Below are positions 43,914 to 51,287 of a DNA stretch of 64,000 nucleotides, piece after piece (the first letter of the stretch is position 1; every line of letters starts with the position of its first letter). Source of the stretch: Rhizobium sp. AC27/96 (GTDB taxonomy: Bacteria; Pseudomonadota; Alphaproteobacteria; Rhizobiales; Rhizobiaceae); contig NZ_LXKN01000032.1 of the NCBI RefSeq assembly GCF_001692325.1, positions 310,001 through 374,000 on the forward strand. The letters run 5' to 3'. Below the pieces are notes generated by a model, which worked only from the letters and a program-made list of their open reading frames with translations, was not told the origin of the DNA and did not search any database. A program made the position numbers and the translations under genes.

Positions 43914-44579
43914 TCAGTAGCGGAACATGCGCCAGGCAGCGAGCCGGGCGGCAAGGGTGACGGCCTTGGCGATCAGATAATAGATCACCGCAGCCAGAGC
44001 AAAGAATTCGAAGGTACGGAACGAGCGCGCATTCAGCTCCTGGGTGACGCCGGCAAGGTCGGTATTCATGCCGACGGTAACGCCGAGCGACGTCATGAGG
44101 ATCGCCCAGACCATCTGGTTGGTAACCGGCAGGAAGGCGACACGGAACATCTGCGGGAAAACGATCAGCCGGTAGGCCTGAAGCGCAGTCATGCCCAGCG
44201 ACCGTCCGGCGCGGGCCTGCGTGTCGGGGATGGCCTTCAGCGCGCCGCGGAAATTCTCCGCGAGATATCCGGCATTGTTGAAGGCGATGCCGAGCAGCAG
44301 CGCGGTATAAGGGCTGAGATGAATGCCGAAATTGCCAAGCCCGAAATGGGCCATGTAGATCTGGAAGAGCGCCGGCGTATTGCGCGCAACCTCCACCCAG
44401 GTCGAGGCGATACTGGTAAGCACTCGACTGCCGGAAAGCCTGAAAAGCGTGAGCGCCAGGGCGCAGACAAGACCGATCGCCATCGACAGGATTGCGATCT
44501 GCAGGGTAACGACCGCGCCATCGAGCAGTTGCGGCAATACCTTGAAGGCCTGGTTCCAGTGGAAGGTGTAGCTGAACAT
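43914..44579 (-). CDS. polar amino-acid ABC permease (HisQ-like)
   Basis: A 221-residue permease. It has an N-terminal periplasmic part and TVLQIAILSMAIGLVCALALTLF-type hydrophobic segments, and the EAA loop is LAENFRGALKAIPDTQARAGRSLGMTALQAYRLIVFP near residues 100-136. The start (MFSYTFHWNQAF) lies about 26 bases after an intergenic hairpin. It forms the heterodimeric channel with the HisM-like protein. Confidence 0.92.
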   Translation of the reverse strand: MFSYTFHWNQAFKVLPQLLDGAVVTLQIAILSMAIGLVCALALTLFRLSGSRVLTSIASTWVEVARNTPALFQIYMAHFGLGNFGIHLSPYTALLLGIAFNNAGYLAENFRGALKAIPDTQARAGRSLGMTALQAYRLIVFPQMFRVAFLPVTNQMVWAILMTSLGVTVGMNTDLAGVTQELNARSFRTFEFFALAAVIYYLIAKAVTLAARLAAWRMFRY

Positions 44580-44604
44580 GAACGTCCACCTTTCGGAAGG
44601 TCGA

Positions 44605-44631
44605 ACGGCGCGGCCATCAAGACCACGCCGT
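44605..44631 (-). promoter_or_regulatory. intra-operon hairpin between SBP and HisQ-like permease
   Basis: On the minus strand ACGGCGTGG pairs with CCGCGCCGT (nine pairs, one G-U) around a nine-base loop. It starts 18 bases beyond the SBP stop and ends 26 bases before the permease start. Probable mRNA stabiliser or partial terminator. Confidence 0.65.
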
Positions 44632-44648
44632 CGTTGAGAGCGATCCGA

Positions 44649-45455
44649 TTAGCGATAGACGCCGTTCACGGTCAGAGCCGGCAGGGAGCCGCCAACCCAT
44701 TTTCCATAGAGCTCGGCATAGCGGCCCGTGCGGACCTGCTGGTTGATGAACAGATTGAGATAGTTGATGAGGCCGTATTCCTCACGGTTGGTGAAGAGAG
44801 CGACATAGTCGGTCTGGAACGGCGCCTTGCCGACGACAGAGATGCCGGGGAACTTGCCGGATTTCACGGTCGCCTGGGCAACGGTCGAGGTGGAAACCGT
44901 CGCGTCGAGCTGGCCCTGGCTCAGCGCCAGGAAGACGTCGGCCTGCGTCTGGTACGGGCGGAACTCACCGGTACCCCATTCCTTGACCTGCTTTTCAAGC
45001 GCGATCGCCTCAAAGGTGCCGGCGGTCGCGCCAACTGTCTTGCCCTTCATGTCCTCGAAGGACTTGATGCCCGACTTGTCATTGGACGTGACGGCCATTT
45101 CGAATGCGAAATAGGGAACGGTCATGCCGACGGTCTTGGCGCGTTCCAGCGTATCCGAGGTCGAGGCCACGCCGATATCGACGCGGCCGGACATCAGCGC
45201 CGGGATGCGTTCCGGAAATGGCGTTTCAACGATCTCAGCGGTAACGCCGAGCGCCTTGGCGAGATCGTTGCAGTAATCGACGTCGAAACCGATCGGATTG
45301 TTGTTCTCGTCGCGCGAGCCCATGGGCGGGAAATCGAGCACCACGGCGCAGCGTAGCGTACCGGAAGAAATGATGTCGTCCAGCTTGTCGGCCTTGGCCG
45401 GCGTGATGGCGGAAGCGGCGGCCAGAAGGCCGAATGCGATGACCATTTTTTTCAT
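44649..45455 (-). CDS. polar amino-acid ABC substrate-binding protein
   Basis: A 268-residue family-3 SBP. The signal peptide is MKKMVIAFGLLAAASAITPA and the mature start is near KADKLDDI. Family residues visible are FPPMGSRDENNNPIGFDVDYCNDLA, the GRVDIGVASTSDTLERAK stretch and a C-terminal INYLNLFINQQ. The ATG at 45455 has AGG five bases before it; the frame extends 47 codons further into the promoter region and is not believed. It is the first gene of the operon ending in aconitase X, 85 bases from a GTATAC operator. Confidence 0.92.
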   Translation of the reverse strand: MKKMVIAFGLLAAASAITPAKADKLDDIISSGTLRCAVVLDFPPMGSRDENNNPIGFDVDYCNDLAKALGVTAEIVETPFPERIPALMSGRVDIGVASTSDTLERAKTVGMTVPYFAFEMAVTSNDKSGIKSFEDMKGKTVGATAGTFEAIALEKQVKEWGTGEFRPYQTQADVFLALSQGQLDATVSTSTVAQATVKSGKFPGISVVGKAPFQTDYVALFTNREEYGLINYLNLFINQQVRTGRYAELYGKWVGGSLPALTVNGVYR

Positions 45456-45539
45456 TAGTACCTGTTCCTCCCAAACGTGGTCGGCCGCTTTTTTTGCGAC
45501 CGCGGCCACTAAACGCTTTTTGCGGTCGCAAATCAAACG

Positions 45540-45563
45540 TAAAATACATGTAGTATACAAAAA
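45540..45563 (-). promoter_or_regulatory. GTATAC-type operator, importer operon
   Basis: On the minus strand it reads TTTTTGTATACT, AC, then ATGTATTTTA. It matches the site at 45861-45884 at 22 of 24 bases. It is 85 bases upstream of the SBP start and contains GTAT twice, 11 bases (one helical turn) apart. Confidence 0.7.
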
Positions 45564-45860
45564 GAATTTTGTGCCGCGAAAAGCGATATCTCCCAATGGT
45601 TTACGGTTTCAAGGTCACGGGAAAAGCTTGAGGGTTTGCTGCGACGCAGCTCTGATACTCGCCATTTCCCAGCTGCAAGACCGGCTTGCCGTGGGGTATG
45701 AGATCACCCCTTGAACTGGTAGGAAGGCAAACTCTCCGGCACTCTTTGGTGAGATGTCAGAGTCGAGAATCGGCGGCGCGATAGTGCTTATACGCTCGCA
45801 GCCATCCATTCTTCCACCGGGTAAGCGGCGACCAGGCGGATCGCTTGCTAGCATGTCGAT

Positions 45861-45884
45861 TTTTTGTATACTTTATGTATTTTA
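45861..45884 (+). promoter_or_regulatory. GTATAC-type operator, Ldh2 gene
   Basis: It reads TTTTTGTATACT, TT, then ATGTATTTTA, the plus-strand copy of the motif at 45540-45563. It lies 48 bases before the Ldh2 start, so a bound GntR protein would block this promoter. Confidence 0.7.
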
Positions 45885-45931
45885 AAATTCAGTCGTTATG
45901 ATGCAGGCAAACAAGACAGAGGAGAATTCAA

Positions 45932-46969
45932 ATGAGCGATGTCACCACCCTGACGCCCGAAACACTGCAAGGCCGCGTTGTGGCAATCCTTTCGAAGGCC
46001 GGGCTCAATGCCGTTCAGGCAGGTGCGATCGCGCGGGTCATCGTTGCCGGCGAACGGGACGCCTGCAAATCCCACGGCATTTACCGCATCGAGGGCGTAT
46101 TGCGGGCGGTCAAGGCGGGCAAAGCACGGCCGGATGTTGTGCCGGAACTGGCGCAAGCCGATGACTCCGCCATCGTCCGCGTGGATGCCAAGAGCGGCTT
46201 TTCCAATGCTGCTTTCGAGCTCGGCGTGCCGGTGCTTGCCGAGCGAGCCCGCCGCTTCGGCATCGCCGCCCTCGCCATCAACGACTGCACCCATTTCGCC
46301 GCCCTCTGGCCTGAAGTCGAGGCGCTGACGGACCGAGGCCTTGCCGCTTTCGCCATGTGCCCGAGCTATTCGACGGTCGCACCCGCCGGCGGTACGGCGC
46401 CGCTGCTTGGCACCAACCCCTTCGCCTTCGGCTGGCCGCGCCGCGACAACCCGCCCTACGTCTTCGATTTCGCAACCTCCGTGGCGGCTCGCGGCGAGAT
46501 TGAGCTGCATCGCCGGGCCGGGAAAACTCTGCCCGAGGGCTGGGCCATCGATGCCGATGGGCAGCCGACCACGGATCCGGAAGCGGCTCTTGCCGGCGCC
46601 ATGCTGCCTTTCGGCGGCCACAAGGGTTCGGCCATTGGCACGATGATCGAGCTTCTCGCCGGCATCATGATCGGTGACTTCACCAGCCGCGAGGCGCTCG
46701 ACTATCTCGGCTCGACGGCGTTTGCTCCGCGCCACGGCGAACTCATCGTCGCCTTCTCGCCGGAGGCTTTCTCCGCCGGGCGGCCGGGTGATCCGCTGGC
46801 CCGCGCCGAAGTGCTTTTCGAAGCGATCGCCGGCCAGGGTGCGCGCCTTCCCTCGCAGCGCCGCTTTGCCGCTCGAGCCAAGGCGGAAGAACACGGTATT
46901 CCGTTGACTGCAGAGGAAATCCATCAGCTCGATCGCTTGCTGGAACTGGGCCTCGACGCCGTGGCTTGA
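45932..46969 (+). CDS. malate/L-lactate dehydrogenase (Ldh2) family; probable delta1-pyrroline-2-carboxylate reductase
   Basis: A 345-residue Ldh2/YlbC-type NAD(P) oxidoreductase, a fold unrelated to classical malate dehydrogenase. Landmarks are ACKSHGIYRI with the catalytic-type His, NDCTHFAALWPEVE, PSYSTVAPAGGTAPLLGTNP and AMLPFGGHKGSAIGTMIELLAG. Relatives such as DpkA reduce delta1-piperideine- and delta1-pyrroline-2-carboxylate to pipecolate and proline. Next to aconitase X and an imino-acid importer, the reduction of pyrroline-2-carboxylate to L-proline is the best fit; malate or ureidoglycolate activity is less likely. Confidence 0.88.
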   Translation: MSDVTTLTPETLQGRVVAILSKAGLNAVQAGAIARVIVAGERDACKSHGIYRIEGVLRAVKAGKARPDVVPELAQADDSAIVRVDAKSGFSNAAFELGVPVLAERARRFGIAALAINDCTHFAALWPEVEALTDRGLAAFAMCPSYSTVAPAGGTAPLLGTNPFAFGWPRRDNPPYVFDFATSVAARGEIELHRRAGKTLPEGWAIDADGQPTTDPEAALAGAMLPFGGHKGSAIGTMIELLAGIMIGDFTSREALDYLGSTAFAPRHGELIVAFSPEAFSAGRPGDPLARAEVLFEAIAGQGARLPSQRRFAARAKAEEHGIPLTAEEIHQLDRLLELGLDAVA

Positions 46970-47009
46970 GGATTGCCTCGGGCGACCTAACAGCCGGTTA
47001 GAAACAGAA

Positions 47010-47033
47010 AAAGGGCCCCTTGCGGGACCCTTT
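47010..47033. terminator. bidirectional Rho-independent terminator
   Basis: AAAGGGCCCC and GGGACCCTTT pair (nine pairs, one mismatch) around TTGC and are followed by ATATTTT on the plus strand; on the minus strand they are followed by a T-rich TTTTTCTGTTTC. It is placed between two convergent genes. Confidence 0.8.
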
Positions 47034-47071
47034 ATATTTTATCGGCAGATGGTGACCGACAGACCGCCGTT

Positions 47072-48034
47072 TCAGGCTTTGTATTTTTCCACCGCACCCG
47101 GCAGCGTGCTCCATTGAGCGTACCAGCTGTTGAACAGCTTGAACTGCGCCTCGACATAGCCGCGCTGGCTGTCGGAGAGCACATCGCTCTCGTTGAAATG
47201 CAGCTCATATTCGGCGTCACCCTTAAGCACCATCATGTGCTTGAAGAAGAGCACCAGATCCGGACCCTCGTCGAAGGATGACAGCACGGCGAGTGCTGCT
47301 TCGAGCTCAAGCGCCCGCCGGCGCGCATCGGCATCGCCCTTGGCGGCCGCCTGCGCCAGATGGCAGAGATGAATGACTTCCTTGGGCAGCACATTGCCGA
47401 TGCCGGTGATGGCGCCGGTTGCGCCGCAATTGACGAAACCATGGAACACAGCCGTGTCGACGCCGATCATCAGCGATACGTCGTCATCACGGCTGGTGAT
47501 GTTTTCCGCCGCATAGCGCATATCCGCCGGTCCGCCGAACTCCTTGAAGCCAACGAGATTGGCATGCTCGGCCCGAAGCGCGAAGAACAGGTCGGCGCGC
47601 GTGGCAAAGCCGTAATAGGGGCTGTTATAGATGACGGCCGGAAGATCCGGCGCTGCCGACAGGATCGCCTTGAAATGTGCCTTCTGGGCCGCGATGACCG
47701 AGCCACGCGACAGAACGCGGGGGATGACCATCAGCCCCTTGGCGCCGACCTTCTGGGCATGGGCTGCGTGGGCAACGGCCGATGCCGTATTGACCGCGCC
47801 GGTGCCGACAATGACCGGGATGCCGGCCTTGACCAGCCGCTCAACACCTTCCATGCGCTGCGCATCGGTCAAGAGCGGCCAGTCGCCCATCGAGCCGCAA
47901 TAGACCACCGCCGACATGCCAATAGCGATCAACTCCCTGGCCTTCTTCACCAGCGCCTCGAAATCGGGGCTGCGATCGGCTTTGCATGGGGTCATCAGCG
48001 CTGGGATCACGCCGGAGAAAATGCTGGATGTCAT
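47072..48034 (-). CDS. DapA/NAL-family protein, probable pyrroline-4-hydroxy-2-carboxylate deaminase
   Basis: A 320-residue class I aldolase-fold protein. The Schiff-base Lys is in LVGFKEFGGPADM, the Tyr in AVIYNSPYYGF, and the substrate site in YCGSMGDWPLLT, which differs from the GTTGE of true DapA. That variation and the hydroxyproline neighbours suggest the LhpC-type enzyme that turns delta1-pyrroline-4-hydroxy-2-carboxylate into alpha-ketoglutarate semialdehyde and ammonia. The ATG at 48034 has AGAGGA seven bases upstream. It lies downstream of a GntR gene on the same strand. Confidence 0.87.
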   Translation of the reverse strand: MTSSIFSGVIPALMTPCKADRSPDFEALVKKARELIAIGMSAVVYCGSMGDWPLLTDAQRMEGVERLVKAGIPVIVGTGAVNTASAVAHAAHAQKVGAKGLMVIPRVLSRGSVIAAQKAHFKAILSAAPDLPAVIYNSPYYGFATRADLFFALRAEHANLVGFKEFGGPADMRYAAENITSRDDDVSLMIGVDTAVFHGFVNCGATGAITGIGNVLPKEVIHLCHLAQAAAKGDADARRRALELEAALAVLSSFDEGPDLVLFFKHMMVLKGDAEYELHFNESDVLSDSQRGYVEAQFKLFNSWYAQWSTLPGAVEKYKA

Positions 48035-48124
48035 CTGTCTATCCTCTTGGGGCCTGGGCTGCGGTCGGCAACGCGCCAACCGCCTCAGCGGCCGGGATCA
48101 CCGTTGCTGCAGAATAGATACATC

Positions 48125-48158
48125 CTTGCATCCAACTTGTCGACAAGAAATATGCAAG
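48125..48158. promoter_or_regulatory. 34-bp nested symmetric dyad between gntR and dapA-like gene
   Basis: CTTGCAT at 48125-48131 and ATGCAAG at 48152-48158 flank the perfect 12-bp palindrome CTTGTCGACAAG (48136-48147). Both dyads share the same centre (48141.5), with four-base spacers on each side. TTGTCGACAA resembles FCD-GntR operators, and the outer arms could also fold as a hairpin behind the gntR stop. Confidence 0.65.
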
Positions 48159-48159
48159 A

Positions 48160-48861
48160 TTAAAGACCAACGTCCAAACGGTCGCCGCGCACCAGCAATT
48201 TCTGGATCTGGCTGACGATCTGTTCGGCATGTTCGCGCGCCAGACGCTCGGCAAGCTCGGTATCGCGCGCAGCAATCGCGGCAATCATTTCGTCGTGCTC
48301 TTCGACGAAACGGCGCGGCAGACGATCGTCGTAGGATTGATAGTAGAGACGAAGAAGGCGGCGGCCCTCATTGAGCAGGCGACTGAAAAGACCGGTGAAA
48401 TAGGGATTGCGACCCGCCTCGGCGATCGCGAGATGTAGGGCGGCATTGGTGGAGATCATGGCAAGGGCATCCTGTGCCTCGACGGCCTCGGCAAATTCCG
48501 CCTGACGCGCCCGCACAATCTCGAGATCCTCCGGCCGATGATATTTCGCCGCAAGCTGCGTCGTCACGCGGTACATCAGCACCAGCGCGTCGAAATAGCT
48601 ATGCATGTTCAGGAAGTCGATCTGCGACACCATGGTGGAACGATTGGGCAGCGTATCGATCAGCCCCTCGCCGGCAAGCCGCACCAGCGCTTCGCGGATC
48701 GGCGTGCGCGACATGCCAAAACGCTCGGAAAGCTGCACTTCGTCGATGGGGCTGCCCGGCGGCAGTTCCAGGTGCAATATCTCGTCGCGCAAGATATCAT
48801 AGACCACCTTGACGCCGGAGCCGCGCTTGCGCTCGTTCCGCAGGCTTGTTTCATTATCCAT
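48160..48861 (-). CDS. GntR-family regulator, FCD subfamily
   Basis: A 233-residue FadR/VanR-type regulator. The winged helix is at about residues 18-80 (YDILRDEILHLELPPGSPIDEVQLSERFGMSRTPIREALVRL), followed by an FCD ligand domain. It probably controls the DapA-like gene through the dyad at 48125-48158 and perhaps the GTATAC sites. It is transcribed in the same direction as the dapA-like gene, which starts 125 bases after its stop. Confidence 0.9.
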   Translation of the reverse strand: MDNETSLRNERKRGSGVKVVYDILRDEILHLELPPGSPIDEVQLSERFGMSRTPIREALVRLAGEGLIDTLPNRSTMVSQIDFLNMHSYFDALVLMYRVTTQLAAKYHRPEDLEIVRARQAEFAEAVEAQDALAMISTNAALHLAIAEAGRNPYFTGLFSRLLNEGRRLLRLYYQSYDDRLPRRFVEEHDEMIAAIAARDTELAERLAREHAEQIVSQIQKLLVRGDRLDVGL

Positions 48862-48984
48862 GGCTGGCAGACCTCTCTTTCAGCGTGAGAAATAAAGGGG
48901 CATGCCGGGTAAATCAACGCCGCTCTTACCGACCTTGCCCATGTGAAGGAGCGAGTAGGCCTGAGAGCTGGCCGCCGGACTTCC

Positions 48985-50055
48985 TCAGCCGTTCGGAGGA
49001 GCCATACTTTCCCGCAGAATGAACCTGCTGCGCACGACGATGGGTGTCTCCCACTCCTTTTCCGACTGCCCGATAATGTCGAGCAGGCGCGCCACGGCAA
49101 CCTGCCCCATTTCTTCGAACGGCTGCGAGATGGTGGAGAGCGGTGGAGAGCAAAATTCACAGACCGGCGAGCCATCGAAAGAGACCACCGACAAATCCTC
49201 GGGAATCCGCAGACCCGAACGCTGTACGCGGCTGCTGAATGAAATGGCCATGTCATCGCTGGTTGCGATCACCGCCGTCGGCCGCTCTGCAAGCCGGGCG
49301 AAATCGGCTGCGGCCTGGGTACCGATCGCGAAGCCCTCCTGGTAATCGAGATTGCCGCCTGACCGGGAGATCGCCTCTTCCGAAAGGCCCGCCTCACGCA
49401 CCGCCTGAAGTGCTCCGGCATAACGCTCGACGTCATGGTAATTGTCTTCCGGGCCGGCAATATAGAGAAAACGCCTGTGGCCGAGCCTGATCATCTCGGC
49501 CGTCGCTTCCCGCACGGCCTCGCGATCGTTGGTCACCACGCTCGGCAGGCCGGCGGCGCTCATGTCGAGCAGCATCGAGACGATCGGCAAACCCGTATTG
49601 GCGAGGGATCGCCCATCGACTTCAGGCAGTTTCGACGACAGGATGATGGCGCCACGAACGGTGCCGCCGAAGGCGAGGTCGAGAATATGCCTTTCGGAGT
49701 CGGCGTCTCGGCCGAGATTGGCGATCATCAGATTATAGCCGTTCTCGAGCAGGGCCCTGTTGATGCTCTGCAAGACCTGCGGAATGACCTGGGACACGCC
49801 ATAATAAAGCGAGCCGGGCAGGATGATCATGACGGTGTTTGATTTGCCGACCCTCAGACCCCGGGCCATGGCATTCGGCGTGTAGCCCAATTGCTTGGCG
49901 GCGGCGTCGATCTTCGCGCGCGTCTTCTCATTCACCCGCCCGGGATTGGCAAGGGCGCGGCTAACCGTGGAGATCGCCACCCCCGCCAGCCGGGCAACAT
50001 CCGCCATCAAGGGTCCGCTATGCTCCTCCGGCGGCATATCCTTGTTATCTTTCAC
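48985..50055 (-). CDS. LacI-family transcriptional repressor
   Basis: A 356-residue LacI regulator from a GTG at 50055 (GGAAGGA upstream); an ATG at 50037 would also work. The helix-turn-helix and hinge are at about residues 15-70 (MADVARLAGVAISTVSRAL, then TRAKIDAAAKQLGYTPNAMARGL), followed by a periplasmic-binding-like sugar domain with a C-terminal SFDGSPVCEFCSPPLSTI. Two LacI-type operators lie in the gap before the divergent sugar operon. It should repress that operon and its own gene until a sugar binds. Confidence 0.9.
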   Translation of the reverse strand: MKDNKDMPPEEHSGPLMADVARLAGVAISTVSRALANPGRVNEKTRAKIDAAAKQLGYTPNAMARGLRVGKSNTVMIILPGSLYYGVSQVIPQVLQSINRALLENGYNLMIANLGRDADSERHILDLAFGGTVRGAIILSSKLPEVDGRSLANTGLPIVSMLLDMSAAGLPSVVTNDREAVREATAEMIRLGHRRFLYIAGPEDNYHDVERYAGALQAVREAGLSEEAISRSGGNLDYQEGFAIGTQAAADFARLAERPTAVIATSDDMAISFSSRVQRSGLRIPEDLSVVSFDGSPVCEFCSPPLSTISQPFEEMGQVAVARLLDIIGQSEKEWETPIVVRSRFILRESMAPPNG

Positions 50056-50114
50056 TTTTTCGCGTCCTTCCCCATGCCTGTTGCGCCGGATGCTACGGTA
50101 ATCCCGCCCACATA

Positions 50115-50126
50115 GCAAACGTTTGC
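50115..50126. promoter_or_regulatory. LacI-type operator 1
   Basis: GCAAACGTTTGC is a perfect 12-bp palindrome with the central CG typical of LacI/GalR operators. It is 60 bases upstream of the repressor's GTG, and its centre is 59 bases from operator 2. Confidence 0.75.
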
Positions 50127-50172
50127 CAAAAATCACTTGCATATGAAAACGACTTGTCTACTATCTAGGCAT

Positions 50173-50186
50173 GGCAAACGATTGCC
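50173..50186. promoter_or_regulatory. LacI-type operator 2
   Basis: GGCAAACGATTGCC has the same GGCAA-CG-TTGCC plan with one asymmetric position. It is 90 bases before the TIM-barrel gene; with operator 1 it could allow looping and joint repression of both directions. Confidence 0.7.
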
Positions 50187-50275
50187 AAAAGACAGTGCAT
50201 TGAAATCACTATGGATTATTTGCTGCGGAACCCTTTCCGCAGACGGTTTTCCTTACTCTCGAAACGGATAGTCTC

Positions 50276-51229
50276 ATGAGCTCAACGGAACGACTTCGCT
50301 TTGGTGTCGACCTCGTCACCTTCTTCCACCCCGGTTTCTGGGGCGTCGAGGATTATGACGGCATCATCGCCCTGTCCCGCAGCGAACCGCGCGTCTTCTG
50401 GGACAAGATTCTCGACGCTGTGCAGGCCTCCGGCGTCACCGGCGTCGAACTGACCTTCTCGCCGTTCAACTGGCAGGATGCGACCAAGACCTATGGTTCG
50501 GTTGAGAATTTCGCCGCTGAGCTTTCCAGGCGCGGGTTGACGCTGGCGAGCGGCTTCTTCGCGGAACTCGAAGCCGCCGGCGATTTCACCGAAGCATCGG
50601 CGCAGGCCGCCATCATCGACAAGGCGGAAAAATACGCGGAATTCCTTAAGGCATGCGGCAGCGACATCATGGTCATCGGCGGGCCGCTTCGCCAGACGCT
50701 CGGCGAACAGCCGGCTCGCTTTTTCGATTTCGAGCAGGCGCGCAAGATTGCCGATTTCCTCAACCGTCTCGGCGCCACCCTTTACGCCAAGGGTGTGCGG
50801 CTGGCACTCCACACCGAGGCGCACTCGATCTTTGCCGCCGCACGCGATGTCGATCTGCTGATGTTGCTGACGGATCCGGCTTACGTGCATATGTGCCCGG
50901 ACACGGCCCATATCATCGTTGCCGGCTCTGATCCGCTGCAGCTTGTCGACCGTCACCATGAGCGTGTCATCATCGCCCATTGGAAGGATGCGCTCGGGCC
51001 GATGCCGGCCGACACTGTTATCGACGAGCATATCCATGATCGCCATCGCCCATATTTCTGCGGCTTCGGCCTTGGCCGCGTCGATTGGCCGGGCTGGGCC
51101 AGGCTGCTGCGCGACCGCGGCTATGAGGGCTGGGCCATTCTCGAGCTCGATGCCGCCGCCGATCCGGTTGCCGACATCGCAAACGGGCTGACGCTTGTGC
51201 GGCAGGCGCTACTGCCGATCTATCGCTGA
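50276..51229 (+). CDS. sugar phosphate isomerase/epimerase (TIM barrel)
   Basis: A 317-residue xylose-isomerase-like TIM-barrel protein. Likely metal ligands are Glu in GVELTFSPFNW, Glu in LALHTEAHS, His/Asp in MCPDTAHI, and Glu in AILELDAA. It is the first gene of the LacI-controlled operon and precedes a sugar ABC importer and a GMC oxidoreductase. It probably isomerises or epimerises the imported sugar or its oxidised form. The substrate is unknown. Confidence 0.85.
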   Translation: MSSTERLRFGVDLVTFFHPGFWGVEDYDGIIALSRSEPRVFWDKILDAVQASGVTGVELTFSPFNWQDATKTYGSVENFAAELSRRGLTLASGFFAELEAAGDFTEASAQAAIIDKAEKYAEFLKACGSDIMVIGGPLRQTLGEQPARFFDFEQARKIADFLNRLGATLYAKGVRLALHTEAHSIFAAARDVDLLMLLTDPAYVHMCPDTAHIIVAGSDPLQLVDRHHERVIIAHWKDALGPMPADTVIDEHIHDRHRPYFCGFGLGRVDWPGWARLLRDRGYEGWAILELDAAADPVADIANGLTLVRQALLPIYR

Positions 51230-51287
51230 TACAATGATCTGAAAACGAATGGCCCCGCCAAGAGGGCTTTCTTGAAGAGGTGGAACG

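Larger units (their letters stand above)
45456..45931. other. divergent intergenic region with paired operators
   Basis: A 476-base gap between the amino-acid importer operon (minus) and the Ldh2 gene (plus). It holds two almost identical 24-base GTATAC motifs near its two ends. The middle (about 45600-45850) is of ordinary composition, and no gene or RNA was recognised there. Confidence 0.55.

Noticed and set aside
43671..45356. 561-residue open frame antisense to three importer genes
   Set aside because: It spans the opposite strand of two permeases and an SBP, all recognised, so it is a codon-bias artefact.
51241..51275. Weak GCCC/GGGC hairpin followed by TTTCTT between the TIM-barrel gene and SBP
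   Set aside because: There are only four pairs; it is too weak to call a terminator inside what looks like one operon.
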